A stretch of DNA of 64,000 bases. Origin: Devosia sp. ZB163 (lineage in GTDB: Bacteria; Pseudomonadota; Alphaproteobacteria; Rhizobiales; Devosiaceae). The position numbers and the translations under genes were made by a program. Shown here one piece after another: positions 26,078 through 34,525 of this stretch; the stretch's first letter is position 1; every line of letters begins with the position of its first letter. The stretch spans positions 372,001 to 436,000 of the forward strand of contig NZ_JAQRMY010000002.1 of NCBI RefSeq assembly GCF_028613635.1. The letters are read 5' to 3'. The notes below the pieces were generated by a model that was not told the origin of the DNA, ran no database searches, and saw only the letters and a program-made list of their open reading frames with translations.

Positions 26078-27190
26078 TCACAGCGGCCTCTCCCCATCCG
26101 CCGCAATCCGCTTGCCCTCCGCGTCGAACAGTGTCGCGTGCGCTCCATCGAACGTGAACGCCACGTTCTCCGTCGTTTCCACCATGTCGTCGGTGAATAT
26201 CCGCGCCGTTACGCGCCCCCCGTCCTGGCGCTCGAACGTCACCAGCTTCTCGGGGCCCATGTTCTCGTTGGCGAACAGATTGCCGCTGAGCGTGTTTGTG
26301 TCGTTGATCGTGCCCATGCTCAGGTGCTCCGGCCGCACCCCGAGCGTGAGCGCCGCGCCCTTACCGAGTGCCGCCTTGATCCCCTGCGAGAGCGGCAAGT
26401 TCCGCACCAGCACGCCATGCGCCCTGAGCTGCAGTTGCTCACTTTCGACGATCCCCTCCACCGGGATCATGTTCATCGGCGGGTTGCCGACGAAGTTCGC
26501 GACGAACGTCGTCGCCGGCCGGCGATAGATCTCGATCGGCGGCGCGAACTGCACGATCCGCCCGCGATCCATCACCGCGATCCGCGTCGCCAGCGCCATG
26601 GCTTCCGCCTGGTCGTGCGTCACGTAGACCGCCGTCATCCCCATGTCGCGCTGCAGGTGGTTGAGGAAGCCGCGGGCCTCGAGCCTCAGCTTCGCATCGA
26701 GGTTCGAGAGCGGCTCGTCGAACAGGTACACCCGGCTCGGATAGACCAGCGCCCGTGCCAGCGAGGTGCGCTGCTGCTGGCCGCCCGAAATCTGGCTCGG
26801 CAGCCGCTGCAACAGGTCGCCGATCTTCAGCACGTCGGCCACTTCCTTGGCCCGCTTGTGCCGCTTCTCGACGCTCTCGCCGCGCACCTTCAGCGGGTAG
26901 GCGATGTTGTCGGCGAGGTTCATGTGCGGGTAGAGCGCATAGTCCTGGAACACCATCGAGATCTGGCGATCCTTCGGGTGGAGATGGGTCACATCGTCTG
27001 GCCCGATCATGATCTTGCCCGAACTCGGCGTTTCGAGCCCCGCGATCATCCTGAGGCTGGTGGTCTTGCCGCAGCCGGATGGGCCGAGCAGGCAGATGAA
27101 CTCGCCATCCGCGACCTTGAAGCTGATGTCCGAAACAGCGTTGAAACTGCCGAAACTCTTGGTGACGTTCTGGAATTCAACCGAGGCCAT
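26078..27190 (-). CDS. ABC transporter ATP-binding protein (sugar, UgpC/MsmK type)
   Basis: A 370-residue ATPase. Walker A 'LLGPSGCGKTTSLRMIAGLE', Q-loop 'SMVFQDYALYPHMNL', signature 'QISGGQQQRTSLARAL', Walker B 'VYLFDEPLSNLDAKLR' and H-loop 'VYVTHDQAEAMALA' are all intact, with a C-terminal TOBE/MalK-type regulatory domain ('GVRPEHLSMG'). Carbohydrate importers of the MalFGK class use this type. The start overlaps the permease stop by one base (TAATG). Confidence 0.95.
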   Translation of the reverse strand: MASVEFQNVTKSFGSFNAVSDISFKVADGEFICLLGPSGCGKTTSLRMIAGLETPSSGKIMIGPDDVTHLHPKDRQISMVFQDYALYPHMNLADNIAYPLKVRGESVEKRHKRAKEVADVLKIGDLLQRLPSQISGGQQQRTSLARALVYPSRVYLFDEPLSNLDAKLRLEARGFLNHLQRDMGMTAVYVTHDQAEAMALATRIAVMDRGRIVQFAPPIEIYRRPATTFVANFVGNPPMNMIPVEGIVESEQLQLRAHGVLVRNLPLSQGIKAALGKGAALTLGVRPEHLSMGTINDTNTLSGNLFANENMGPEKLVTFERQDGGRVTARIFTDDMVETTENVAFTFDGAHATLFDAEGKRIAADGERPL

Positions 27191-28020
27191 TACGCTTTGA
27201 TTCCACCGAAGAAGCGGAAGCCGAACTTCCAGCTGACGAAGAGATAGAGGGCGACGACGGGCAGGGAGTAGATCAGCGAATACGCCGCGAGCAGCGTCAC
27301 GATCGGCGTCCCCGCCTCGGAGTAGAACGAGTAGATGGCGACCGACGACGGCATCAGGTCATCCGAGCGCAGCAGGATGAACGGGATCAGGAACGAGCCC
27401 CAGATGTTGACGAACGCCCACACCACCACGACCACGATGCCCGGCCGGATCACCGGCAGCGCCACGTCGAAGAACGCCTGCACCGGCGACGCACCGGCCA
27501 CCATCGCGCTTTCCTCGTAGGTCTTGGGGATGCCGTCGATGAAATCGCGCAGGATGAACATCGCCGTCGGCAGCAGCCCGCCCGCGAACACCAGGATCAC
27601 CGCGATATGGGTGTCCATCAGCCCCACCGACGAGACGATCAGGAAGATCGGCACCATCGCCGCCGTCCCTGACACCACCGACGAGAACAGCAGCAGGATG
27701 TAGGTGATCATGCTCTTGCCGGGGATCGACGACCGGCTCAGCGCATAGGCCGCCAGCGTCGCCGCCGCAGCGACGAGGATCACCCCGCCCACGCTCTGGA
27801 TCAGGCTGTTGAGCAGACCGCGCATGGCAAAGCCGTTGCCGAACACCGTCATGAAGTTCTGCAGCGTCCACGGGTCGGGAATGGCAATGCCCAGTTCCGC
27901 CCGCGCGTTGAACGGCGCGAAGATGAACCAGATCAGCGGCAGCGCGAACAGGATGCCGATGATCGCGGCCAGCGCCGAAAACCCGATGCGCGCCAGCAGT
28001 TGCCCGAAGCTGAGCCTCAT
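27190..28020 (-). CDS. Carbohydrate ABC transporter permease (MalG-like)
   Basis: A 276-residue permease with six helices. The EAA loop is 'DGIPKTYEESAMVAGASPVQAFFDVALPVIRPGI' and the end 'PVVALYLFVSWKFGFRFFGGIKA' is the typical MalG-family tail. ATG 28020 overlaps the upstream permease stop (ATGA). Second membrane subunit of the sugar importer. Confidence 0.94.
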   Translation of the reverse strand: MRLSFGQLLARIGFSALAAIIGILFALPLIWFIFAPFNARAELGIAIPDPWTLQNFMTVFGNGFAMRGLLNSLIQSVGGVILVAAAATLAAYALSRSSIPGKSMITYILLLFSSVVSGTAAMVPIFLIVSSVGLMDTHIAVILVFAGGLLPTAMFILRDFIDGIPKTYEESAMVAGASPVQAFFDVALPVIRPGIVVVVVWAFVNIWGSFLIPFILLRSDDLMPSSVAIYSFYSEAGTPIVTLLAAYSLIYSLPVVALYLFVSWKFGFRFFGGIKA

Positions 28021-28943
28021 TCCTGCACCGCCTTGGCCTTCTTGCGTCCGAACGACAGGTAGATCAGCGCAAACGCCAGGTTGATCAGCATGATAATCAC
28101 CCCAACCGCCGCGCCCTTGCCGAAATCGAACTCACGGAAGGCGATGCGATAGTTGTAGATCGACAGCAGCTCCGTCCGGTAGCTCGGCCCTCCATTGGTC
28201 AGGATGAACGGCGTGAACACGTTGAACGTCCACATGGTGATGAGGATCAGGTCGGTGACCACGTGCCCGCGGATCAGCGGCAGTCCGATATCGCGGAATT
28301 TTTGCCAGCTCGACGCGCCAGCCACGTCCGCTGCCTGAAAATAGCTCGGCGGGATCGACGCGAAGGCCGAGTTGAACAGCATCATCGAGAACGCCGCGCC
28401 GCGCCACGTGTTGAAGATGACGATCACCCAGAACGGCTGCTGCAGCAGGAAATCCCCCGCCGGCAACCCAAGGCCGCGCAGGATCATGTTCAGCGTGCCG
28501 TTGTCGTAGTCGAGGAAGGCGAACCAGGCGAAGCCGATCACCACCTCGGGCAGGATCCACGCCGCGATCACCGCCGTCTCGACGATCCGCTTCAGGGCAG
28601 GGGGGATGGTCTGCATCAGCCACGCCAGCAGCAGCCCGAGCAGCGCCTGTCCCACCAACGCCGACAGCAGCACGAACTGCGTCGTGAGGATCAGCGAAAA
28701 CCCAAACTGCCCGCGCGTGAAGAACGTCGCCGGGTCGAACAGCTGGAAATAGTTGGCGAGCCCCACGAAATCCGGATTGAGCGCGGTCTTTCCCAGGAGT
28801 GTCCGGTTGGTGAACGAGACAAAGATCACCCAGAAGAACGGCAGGAGCACGAACACGCCGACGAGCGCGGCGGCAGGAGCGAGAAACGCCGCGCCGGCAC
28901 GATGCGAGAGGAGCGAGAAGTTCTTCTTCATACGAGCTGCCAT
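28017..28943 (-). CDS. Carbohydrate ABC transporter permease (MalF/UgpA-like)
   Basis: About 308 residues from ATG 28943 (MAARMKKNFSLLSHRAGAAFLAPA); an ATG four codons later (28931) is equally possible. It has six helices with the EAA loop 'ASIPPSYFQAADVAGASSWQKFRDIGLPLIRGH', and 'MTVNVFTPFILTNGGP'-type residues in 'MWTFNVFTPFILTNGGPSY', which is the sugar-permease signature. The open frame continues upstream to 29120 only because the RIME-like repeat contains no stop; those codons are not conserved protein. Confidence 0.92.
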   Translation of the reverse strand: MAARMKKNFSLLSHRAGAAFLAPAAALVGVFVLLPFFWVIFVSFTNRTLLGKTALNPDFVGLANYFQLFDPATFFTRGQFGFSLILTTQFVLLSALVGQALLGLLLAWLMQTIPPALKRIVETAVIAAWILPEVVIGFAWFAFLDYDNGTLNMILRGLGLPAGDFLLQQPFWVIVIFNTWRGAAFSMMLFNSAFASIPPSYFQAADVAGASSWQKFRDIGLPLIRGHVVTDLILITMWTFNVFTPFILTNGGPSYRTELLSIYNYRIAFREFDFGKGAAVGVIIMLINLAFALIYLSFGRKKAKAVQE

Positions 28944-28978
28944 GTCTTGGATCGGTCGAGCCCCAAACACCGGCCCTG

Positions 28979-29132
28979 CCTTCTCCCCTTGTGGGAGAAG
29001 GTGGCGCGTAGCGCCGGATGAGGGGTCCGCAACCGCAGGTTGCGCGATCGGAGCGAAGCGACGAGCGATGGAGTGCGCGGAGAGAGACCCCTCATCCGCC
29101 CTTCGGGCACCTTCTCCCACAAGGGGAGAAGG
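28979..29132. repeat. RIME-like composite palindromic element
   Basis: Two arms, 28979-29027 and the reverse complement of 29086-29132, share CCTTCTCCCCTTGTGGGAGA and AGGTG at one end and CGGATGAGGGGTC at the other. The middle parts differ in sequence but each forms its own small hairpin (GGCGC-GTA-GCGCC versus GCCC-GAA-GGGC). This resembles the Rhizobium-specific intergenic mosaic elements (RIME) that are common in Hyphomicrobiales. It fills most of the 355-base gap between the binding-protein gene and the permease gene; the rest of the gap (29133-29298) shows nothing recognisable except the GC-rich run-out of the binding-protein gene. Confidence 0.8.
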
Positions 29133-29298
29133 CCACCGGCCGCTTGCTTCCGCGCTTCAAGCAATATGACAAACCCCAATCGAGAAAAGGAACCTCCCCG
29201 GCCGCAGACAGGGTGCCGGGGAGGGTTTCCCAGGGAGCGCCCGGCTCAGGGAGGGCCGGGCGTGGGAGGACGGGCCGCGGGGAGGCGGCCCGCCGAAC

Positions 29299-30660
29299 TC
29301 AGAGCTTCGAAACCGTGTTGGCTTCGCCCACGATCGCGATCACTGCCGCCTTGTAGGCCGCCATTGCATCTGCCGGGCTCGCTTCGCCCGAAACCACGCT
29401 TTCGGTCATGCGCTGGATCTCGGCCGACACCTTGTTGTAGTTCGGGTCGTTCGGGCGCGCGGTGGTCAGCGACAAGAGGCTCTCCTGCGTCTTCTGCAGG
29501 TAGACGTTGTTCGGCGTCGCCACGTCGTCGCGGATGCGGCGGGCTTCACGGAAGCCCTGGAACGCGGTCAGCGATTCCTGGCTGTTCATGTAGCTGAGCA
29601 GCGCCCAGGCTTCGGCCGGGTTCTTGGTGGCGGGGTTGAGCACGAAGCCCGTACCACCCGAAACCGTCACGTAGTCCTGACCGCGATAACCCTTGCCCGG
29701 CTCCTGCGCCGGCATCGAGGCCCAGGTCACTTCTGCATCGCGGTTCTCGAGCCCGAATTCGGCGCCCGGCGCCATCACCGAGTTGAAGAACCAGTCGCCT
29801 TCGACGAGCAGGGCAGTCTTGCCGTCGCGGAAGTTGGTGAAGGTGCGGTTGCGGCCGTCGCCGAGGAGCTGCGCGCGCTGGTCGCCCAGTTGCTCGTCCA
29901 CGTAGATGGTCTTGTAGAGGTTGAGGGTATCGAGGATGCCCTGGCTGGCGACGATGTACTTGCCGTTCTCGTCGACTACGCTTTCACCCGTCCCGAGGAT
30001 CGCCATGTAGTAGCCCTGCATGGTGGTGGCTTCGCCCATGTTCACACCGGCATTGAGCTGCAGCGGGAACGAGTCGGGGTTGGCCTTCTTGATGGCGCGG
30101 GCCGCGTCGAGCAGCTCGGCCCACGACTTAGGCTGGAAGGTGTCCGGGTCGAGGCCGGCCGACTTCAGCAGTTCCTTGCGCACGAAGATGGCGCGCACGT
30201 CGGTGCCCAGCGCCAGGCCATAGGCCTTGCCGCCATAGCTCATCAGCGACTTGGCGCCTTCCGAAATGTGGCTCCAGCCTTCCCAGTCGTTCACGGCTGC
30301 GCCCGCAACCTCATCCAGCGGCTTCAGCAGCCCGCCTTCGACGAACGAGGGGATCAGGAAGCCGTCGAACGCCGCGACGTCGGCGCCGGCGCCGGTCGAG
30401 AAGTCGAGCGCCAGCTGCTGGGTCATCTGCTCGTCCTTGCCACCGAACTCGTTCAGCGACACGGTGACGTCCTTGCCCTCGGCCTTCATCTTCTCGGTGA
30501 AGCCCGGGATCACGCTTTCCTTGATCCAGGTCGCGGTCTCGCTGTTCACGCCGCCGACGACGCAGCGGCAGATCACCGTCAGGTCGACTGCGAAGGCCGG
30601 GGTAATCATGGTGGTGGCAGTTGCAAGCCCCAGATACAGGGCGCGCAGGCGATTGCTCAT
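29299..30660 (-). CDS. Carbohydrate ABC transporter solute-binding protein
   Basis: A 453-residue family-1 binding protein for the permease pair above. Signal peptide MSNRLRALYLGLATATTMITPAFA, then 'VDLTVICRCVVGGVNSETATWIKESVIPGFTEKM'. 'YGGKAYGLALGTDVRAIFVRKELLKSAGLDPD', 'TALLVEGDWFFNS' and 'GGTGFVLNPATKNPAEAWALLSYMNS' are typical of sugar-binding proteins. GGGAGGA, just upstream, supports ATG 30660 rather than the longer frame from 30768. Two cysteines early in the mature part (ICRC) are unusual for this class. First gene of the operon divergent from the LacI regulator. Confidence 0.93.
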   Translation of the reverse strand: MSNRLRALYLGLATATTMITPAFAVDLTVICRCVVGGVNSETATWIKESVIPGFTEKMKAEGKDVTVSLNEFGGKDEQMTQQLALDFSTGAGADVAAFDGFLIPSFVEGGLLKPLDEVAGAAVNDWEGWSHISEGAKSLMSYGGKAYGLALGTDVRAIFVRKELLKSAGLDPDTFQPKSWAELLDAARAIKKANPDSFPLQLNAGVNMGEATTMQGYYMAILGTGESVVDENGKYIVASQGILDTLNLYKTIYVDEQLGDQRAQLLGDGRNRTFTNFRDGKTALLVEGDWFFNSVMAPGAEFGLENRDAEVTWASMPAQEPGKGYRGQDYVTVSGGTGFVLNPATKNPAEAWALLSYMNSQESLTAFQGFREARRIRDDVATPNNVYLQKTQESLLSLTTARPNDPNYNKVSAEIQRMTESVVSGEASPADAMAAYKAAVIAIVGEANTVSKL

Positions 30661-30749
30661 CGCGAAATTCCTCCCTTGGTGGCGCCGCGTTGCGGGCGCC
30701 GAATTGGCGACAGCGACGGTCAATCCTCCCCGTCGCAGCTCACGAAGGC

Positions 30750-30778
30750 AGAATGAACACGCTTTCATTGACCGTCAA
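30750..30778 (-). promoter_or_regulatory. Promoter of the sugar ABC operon with an embedded LacI-type operator
   Basis: On the minus strand, TTGACG (complement of 30773-30778), a 17-base spacer and CATTCT (complement of 30750-30755). The palindrome AATGAAAGCGTGTTCATT (complement of 30752-30769) fills the spacer and has the central CG and TGAA/TTCA arms usual for LacI-family operators. The LacI-type regulator is the adjacent divergent gene, so repression by it is the natural reading. Confidence 0.55.
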
Positions 30779-30822
30779 GTGGTAGAATGCCTGTTGCGAA
30801 TGACGGCGTGATGACGCTTGAA

Positions 30823-30838
30823 TGGAATGTTCGTTCCA
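30823..30838. promoter_or_regulatory. Second palindrome, TGGAATGTTCGTTCCA
   Basis: TGGAA-N6-TTCCA, 12 of 16 positions symmetric, between the two divergent genes and 45 bases upstream of the predicted -35 for the binding-protein operon. It shares the string AATGGAATG with the site at 22422-22441. Confidence 0.45.
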
Positions 30839-30977
30839 CAATCGCGCGAAACAGCCATAGTTGCGCAACATCAATCGCTTAGCGCGCGGCATAGCCGGAT
30901 CGGCTTGACAGCACACGAAACCGGACGGCAGAACAGTTTTGCACACGATTTCAATCTAGGGCAGCAAGGCAGACCTT

Positions 30978-32015
30978 TTGAGCGATCCGGCCACCCGTAA
31001 TCGCAGCCGCGCCACCGCCGACATGGTGGCCCGTACCGCGAACGTATCGCGCGTTGCGGTCAGCCGCGCCTTCAACCCGCACGCCTCGATCAAGCCGGAA
31101 AAGCGCGACCTGATCCTGAAGGTGGCGCAGGAGCTGAACTACACCCCTGACATGGCCGCCCGCTCGATGGTCACCGGCCGCTCGCACCTCGTCGGCATTA
31201 TCGTGCCCGATGTCTCCGGCCCCTGGGAAAGCCAGGAACTCGACGCGATGACCACCGCGCTGCAGGCCGAGGGGTTCGCGACGCTCCTGTTCCGCACCCG
31301 TGATGACCTGTCGCTCGACGAGACGCTCCTTACCTACATGAAGGGCTTCAACCCGGACTCGGTCATCGCCTATGCCGAGAACGTCCGCCCCACCACGCTC
31401 GCCCGTGTGCTCGATCGGGCCGTACCGATCTATATCGGCTACCCCGACGAGGATGTGGGGGAGGAGGAGGCCGCGCCGCTCTTCGATCGCCTCGATGTGC
31501 TGCAGCGCGAGGGCATCGAGCAGGCGGTGGCGCTGATGCAGGGCTATGGCGCGCGCCGCTTCGCCTTCCTCGCCGGAAAGTCCAATTCGCTGGCCACCCA
31601 GTCGCGCGAGCATATGGTACGCAAGGTGATCGCGGAGCGCGGCCTGCCACCGCCCATCCGCATCCAGGGCGACTATATGTACGACACCGCCTATCGCGAG
31701 ACGCTGAACCAGTTCCGCCTGGGCGAGCCGGTCGATGCCATCTTCGCCGCCAACGACGTCGGCGCCTTCGGCGCCATCGATGCGCTGCGCACCGAACTCG
31801 GCTTGCGCGTGCCGCAGGACGTCAAGGTCGTCGGCTTCGACGACATCCACCAGTCGCACTGGAAGAGCTACAACCTCACCACCGTCAAGCTCGACCTCGC
31901 CGAACGCACGCAGGCGCTGATGCGCCTGATCCTCCGCCGCCTCAAGAACCCCACCTCACCCTCGCTCACCGAAACCGTGTCGACCCGTCTCGTCGTCCGC
32001 GGCACCGTGGGCTGA
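30978..32015 (+). CDS. LacI family transcriptional regulator
   Basis: A 345-residue repressor. The N-terminal helix-turn-helix 'TADMVARTANVSRVAVSRAFN' is followed by the hinge ('AARSMVTGRSHLVGIIVPDVSGPWESQEL'), then a periplasmic-binding-type sensor domain with 'DAIFAANDVGAFGAIDALRTELGLRVPQDVKVVGFDDI' near the end, the usual LacI dimer signature. The start is a TTG at 30978; a later ATG (31023) would cut the DNA-binding helix, so it is unlikely. The gene is divergent from the sugar ABC operon and followed 11 bases later by the GH38-like gene, which it probably also controls. Confidence 0.93.
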   Translation: MSDPATRNRSRATADMVARTANVSRVAVSRAFNPHASIKPEKRDLILKVAQELNYTPDMAARSMVTGRSHLVGIIVPDVSGPWESQELDAMTTALQAEGFATLLFRTRDDLSLDETLLTYMKGFNPDSVIAYAENVRPTTLARVLDRAVPIYIGYPDEDVGEEEAAPLFDRLDVLQREGIEQAVALMQGYGARRFAFLAGKSNSLATQSREHMVRKVIAERGLPPPIRIQGDYMYDTAYRETLNQFRLGEPVDAIFAANDVGAFGAIDALRTELGLRVPQDVKVVGFDDIHQSHWKSYNLTTVKLDLAERTQALMRLILRRLKNPTSPSLTETVSTRLVVRGTVG

Positions 32016-32026
32016 CCGCAAGAACC

Positions 32027-33874
32027 ATGGCCAAAAAGATCCACCTGGTCTTCAAGACCCATCTCGACATCGGCTTCACCGACCACGCCGCGAAAGTCCG
32101 CGCCCAGTATCACGACCGCTTCATCCCGCAGGCGATCGAAACCGGCGAGCACTTCTTCGCCGAGGACCCGGAGAACCCGAAGTTCATCTGGACCACCGGC
32201 GCCTGGCTGATCTGGGATCACCTGAACTCGCAATCGCCCGAGCGGGTGCAGCGCCTCGAGCGCGCCATCGACCGCGGCCTGATCCGCTGGCACGCGCTGC
32301 CCTTCACCACCCATTCCGAGTTGATGTCGCCGGCCGTCTTCCGCGCCGGCCTCAGCTATAGCCAGGAGCTCGACAAGCGCTTCGGCAAGACCACCATCGC
32401 TTCCAAGATGACTGACGTCCCCGGCCACACCATCGGCATCGTGCCGCTGATGGCCGAAGCGGGGGTGAAGTTCCTGCACCTTGGCGTCAACTCCGCCTCG
32501 CCGCCGCCCGATGTCCCCGGCGTCTTCCGCTGGCGCGCCCCCGGCGGGTCCGAGATCGTCGTGCTGTACCAGAAGACCTACGGCGAAACCTCGTTCCCCC
32601 CGGGCTTCGATGAAGGCCTCGGCTTCGCCCACACCAACGACAATATGGGCCCGCAAAGCGTCCCGCAGACCGCTGATGCATGGCGCGAAGTCCAGGGTCA
32701 TAACTCCGGCACCGAGATCGTCGCCTCCACCCTCGATGCCTATGGCGAAATCCTCTGGAACCGCCGCGAAGAGTTCCCGGTGGTCGATCTCGAACTCGGC
32801 GACAACTGGATTCACGGCGCCGGCACCGACCCCGACAAGATCAAGCGCTTCCTGCACCTGCAGCGCCTCTACGACCGCTTCGCCGAGGAAACGCTGACGC
32901 CCAGCCGCCTCGCCTTCGGCCGCGGCCTCACCATGGTCGCCGAACACACCTGGGGCGTCGACATCAAGTCGTACCTGCGCGACGACAAGGCTTGGGACCG
33001 CCCGGCCTTCGAGGCCGCCCGTGCGACCGACTACCGCTTCCAGTACTCCGAAGCCTCATGGGCCGAACAGCGCGCCTACCTCGACGCCGCCGTCGCCGAG
33101 CTCGATCCCGCCGACCGCGCTTTGGCCGAAGCCCCGGACGAGCCCGCCATCGAAGGCACCGGCTGGTTCGTCGAAACCGATCCGAACAGCGGCGACGTGA
33201 TCCTCATCCGCTCCCCCGCCGGCGTCGAACTCCGCGGTGAGAACATCAGCCTCCTCGGCTACCGCTACGAGAGCTACGATGCCTCCGACGTCGCCGCCCA
33301 CATGGACACCTACCTGATGCACCGCGCCGAGTGGGCCATTCTGGACCACATCAAGCCGGGCCTCGATCACGCCGCGACTGCGCGCTCGCAAGGCTTCTCC
33401 CCCAACGGCCAGCTCGAACTCGACCCCGCGGCCCACACGACGCTCGGCGCGCCCGCCCGCGTTGCGTATCGCTTCCGCGCGCTCGACGCCCGCCACCTCG
33501 AGATCACCGTCGAACTGCTCGACAAGCCGGCCAATCGCATGCCGGAAGCGAGCTTCGTCACCTTCACGCCATCAGGCACGCACGACTGGCAGTTCCTGAA
33601 AATGGGCCAGTGGCTCGACGCCAACCGCGTCGCCCCCAAGGGCGGCGGCCAGCTTCAGGCCGTCACCGCGGTCCGCACCACAGGCGTCGAACTCCGCCCC
33701 CTCGACACCCCGCTGGTCGGCCCCACCGCCACCAAGTTCATACCGTTCAACCCCAGTCCGCCGGATTTCTCCGCCGGCCTTCGCTTCAACCTCCACAACA
33801 ACAAATGGGGCACCAACTTCCCCATGTGGTGGGGCGCGGAACGCTTCGAAGCGAGGTTCGTGCTGGAGCTTTAG
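32027..33874 (+). CDS. DUF5054 / GH38-like glycosidase-type protein
   Basis: A 615-residue protein. The start 'MAKKIHLVFKTHLDIGFTDHAAKVRAQYHDRFIPQAIETG' carries the His-x-Asp-like element (THLDIGF) and fold of the alpha-mannosidase family GH38 N-terminal domain. 'FIWTTGAWLIWDHL', 'RGLIRWHALPFTTHSELMSP', 'KMTDVPGHTIGIVPLMAEAGVKFLHLGVNSASP' and 'AEHTWGVDIKSYL' match DUF5054 proteins. The C-terminal 200 residues are beta-rich. No signal peptide, so a cytoplasmic role on an imported glycoside is likely. The substrate is not known. Its stop overlaps the convergent lysE-type gene by 4 bases. Confidence 0.85.
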   Translation: MAKKIHLVFKTHLDIGFTDHAAKVRAQYHDRFIPQAIETGEHFFAEDPENPKFIWTTGAWLIWDHLNSQSPERVQRLERAIDRGLIRWHALPFTTHSELMSPAVFRAGLSYSQELDKRFGKTTIASKMTDVPGHTIGIVPLMAEAGVKFLHLGVNSASPPPDVPGVFRWRAPGGSEIVVLYQKTYGETSFPPGFDEGLGFAHTNDNMGPQSVPQTADAWREVQGHNSGTEIVASTLDAYGEILWNRREEFPVVDLELGDNWIHGAGTDPDKIKRFLHLQRLYDRFAEETLTPSRLAFGRGLTMVAEHTWGVDIKSYLRDDKAWDRPAFEAARATDYRFQYSEASWAEQRAYLDAAVAELDPADRALAEAPDEPAIEGTGWFVETDPNSGDVILIRSPAGVELRGENISLLGYRYESYDASDVAAHMDTYLMHRAEWAILDHIKPGLDHAATARSQGFSPNGQLELDPAAHTTLGAPARVAYRFRALDARHLEITVELLDKPANRMPEASFVTFTPSGTHDWQFLKMGQWLDANRVAPKGGGQLQAVTAVRTTGVELRPLDTPLVGPTATKFIPFNPSPPDFSAGLRFNLHNNKWGTNFPMWWGAERFEARFVLEL

Positions 33875-34443
33875 CCCAGCACCGAAGCCGCGATCACGCC
33901 GGCAAAGCCGACCAGTGCCACCGAGGCGACCTTGCGCACCACGCCGGTGTGCTTTCCGCCCGCTGCCGCGCCGATCGCCCGGCCGACGAGAATCCAGGCG
34001 AACCCCACCAGCGGCACCATCAGCGTGAAGCCGAGCACGTACCAGGCGAGCTGCGGATCGTTCGTCGGGATGATGCTGAGCGAGAAGATCAGCGCCTTGG
34101 GGTTGAGCAGGGTGGTGACGAACACCGACTGCATGCCGATCGTCGTCTGGCTCTGCGTGAGGTTGGCATTGTGGCGCCACAGCTTGATCGCGGTCCAGAT
34201 CAGGTACAGCACCACCGCTGCCTTGAGGGCGATGCCCACCAGCGGATAGCTATGGATCACAGGCCCCAAGACGATGCGGATCGTGCCGACTGCAATCAGG
34301 TAGCCGGCCAGCTCGCCCATCAGCAGCGGCACCGACCGCCGCACCCCGGCCGTCGCGCCGGATGTCGCCAGCAGCGTGTTGGTCGGTCCGGGCGTGCCGA
34401 GCAGCGTCAGCACCGCGAGAATGAACAGGATCGGGTCGGTCAT
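33871..34443 (-). CDS. LysE family translocator
   Basis: A 190-residue inner-membrane exporter with about six helices. 'MTDPILFILAVLTLLGTPGPTNTLLATSGATAGVRRSVPLLMGELAGYL' contains the GPTN/GPxN motif of the LysE/RhtB family, and 'LLNPKALIFSLSIIP' is the second conserved element. It would export an amino acid or similar metabolite. ATG 34443 is used; the 20 preceding codons are not hydrophobic. Convergent with the DUF5054 gene, whose stop it overlaps. Confidence 0.9.
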   Translation of the reverse strand: MTDPILFILAVLTLLGTPGPTNTLLATSGATAGVRRSVPLLMGELAGYLIAVGTIRIVLGPVIHSYPLVGIALKAAVVLYLIWTAIKLWRHNANLTQSQTTIGMQSVFVTTLLNPKALIFSLSIIPTNDPQLAWYVLGFTLMVPLVGFAWILVGRAIGAAAGGKHTGVVRKVASVALVGFAGVIAASVLG

Positions 34444-34525
34444 TAGGGTAGAGGCCTTGTACGCGTTACGCGCGAGTCCAGCCGATCGCCGCGTCGCCCG
34501 CAAGCCTGCATCGGCCCTCAGTAGT

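Larger units (their letters stand above)
30661..30977. other. 317-base divergent regulatory region
   Basis: Separates the sugar-binding protein (minus) and LacI regulator (plus). It holds a good minus-strand promoter with an operator-like palindrome between -35 and -10 (30750-30778), a second palindrome at 30823-30838, and a TTGACA at 30905-30910 that could be the -35 of the lacI-type gene, though I see no good -10 for it. No gene is apparent. Confidence 0.6.
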
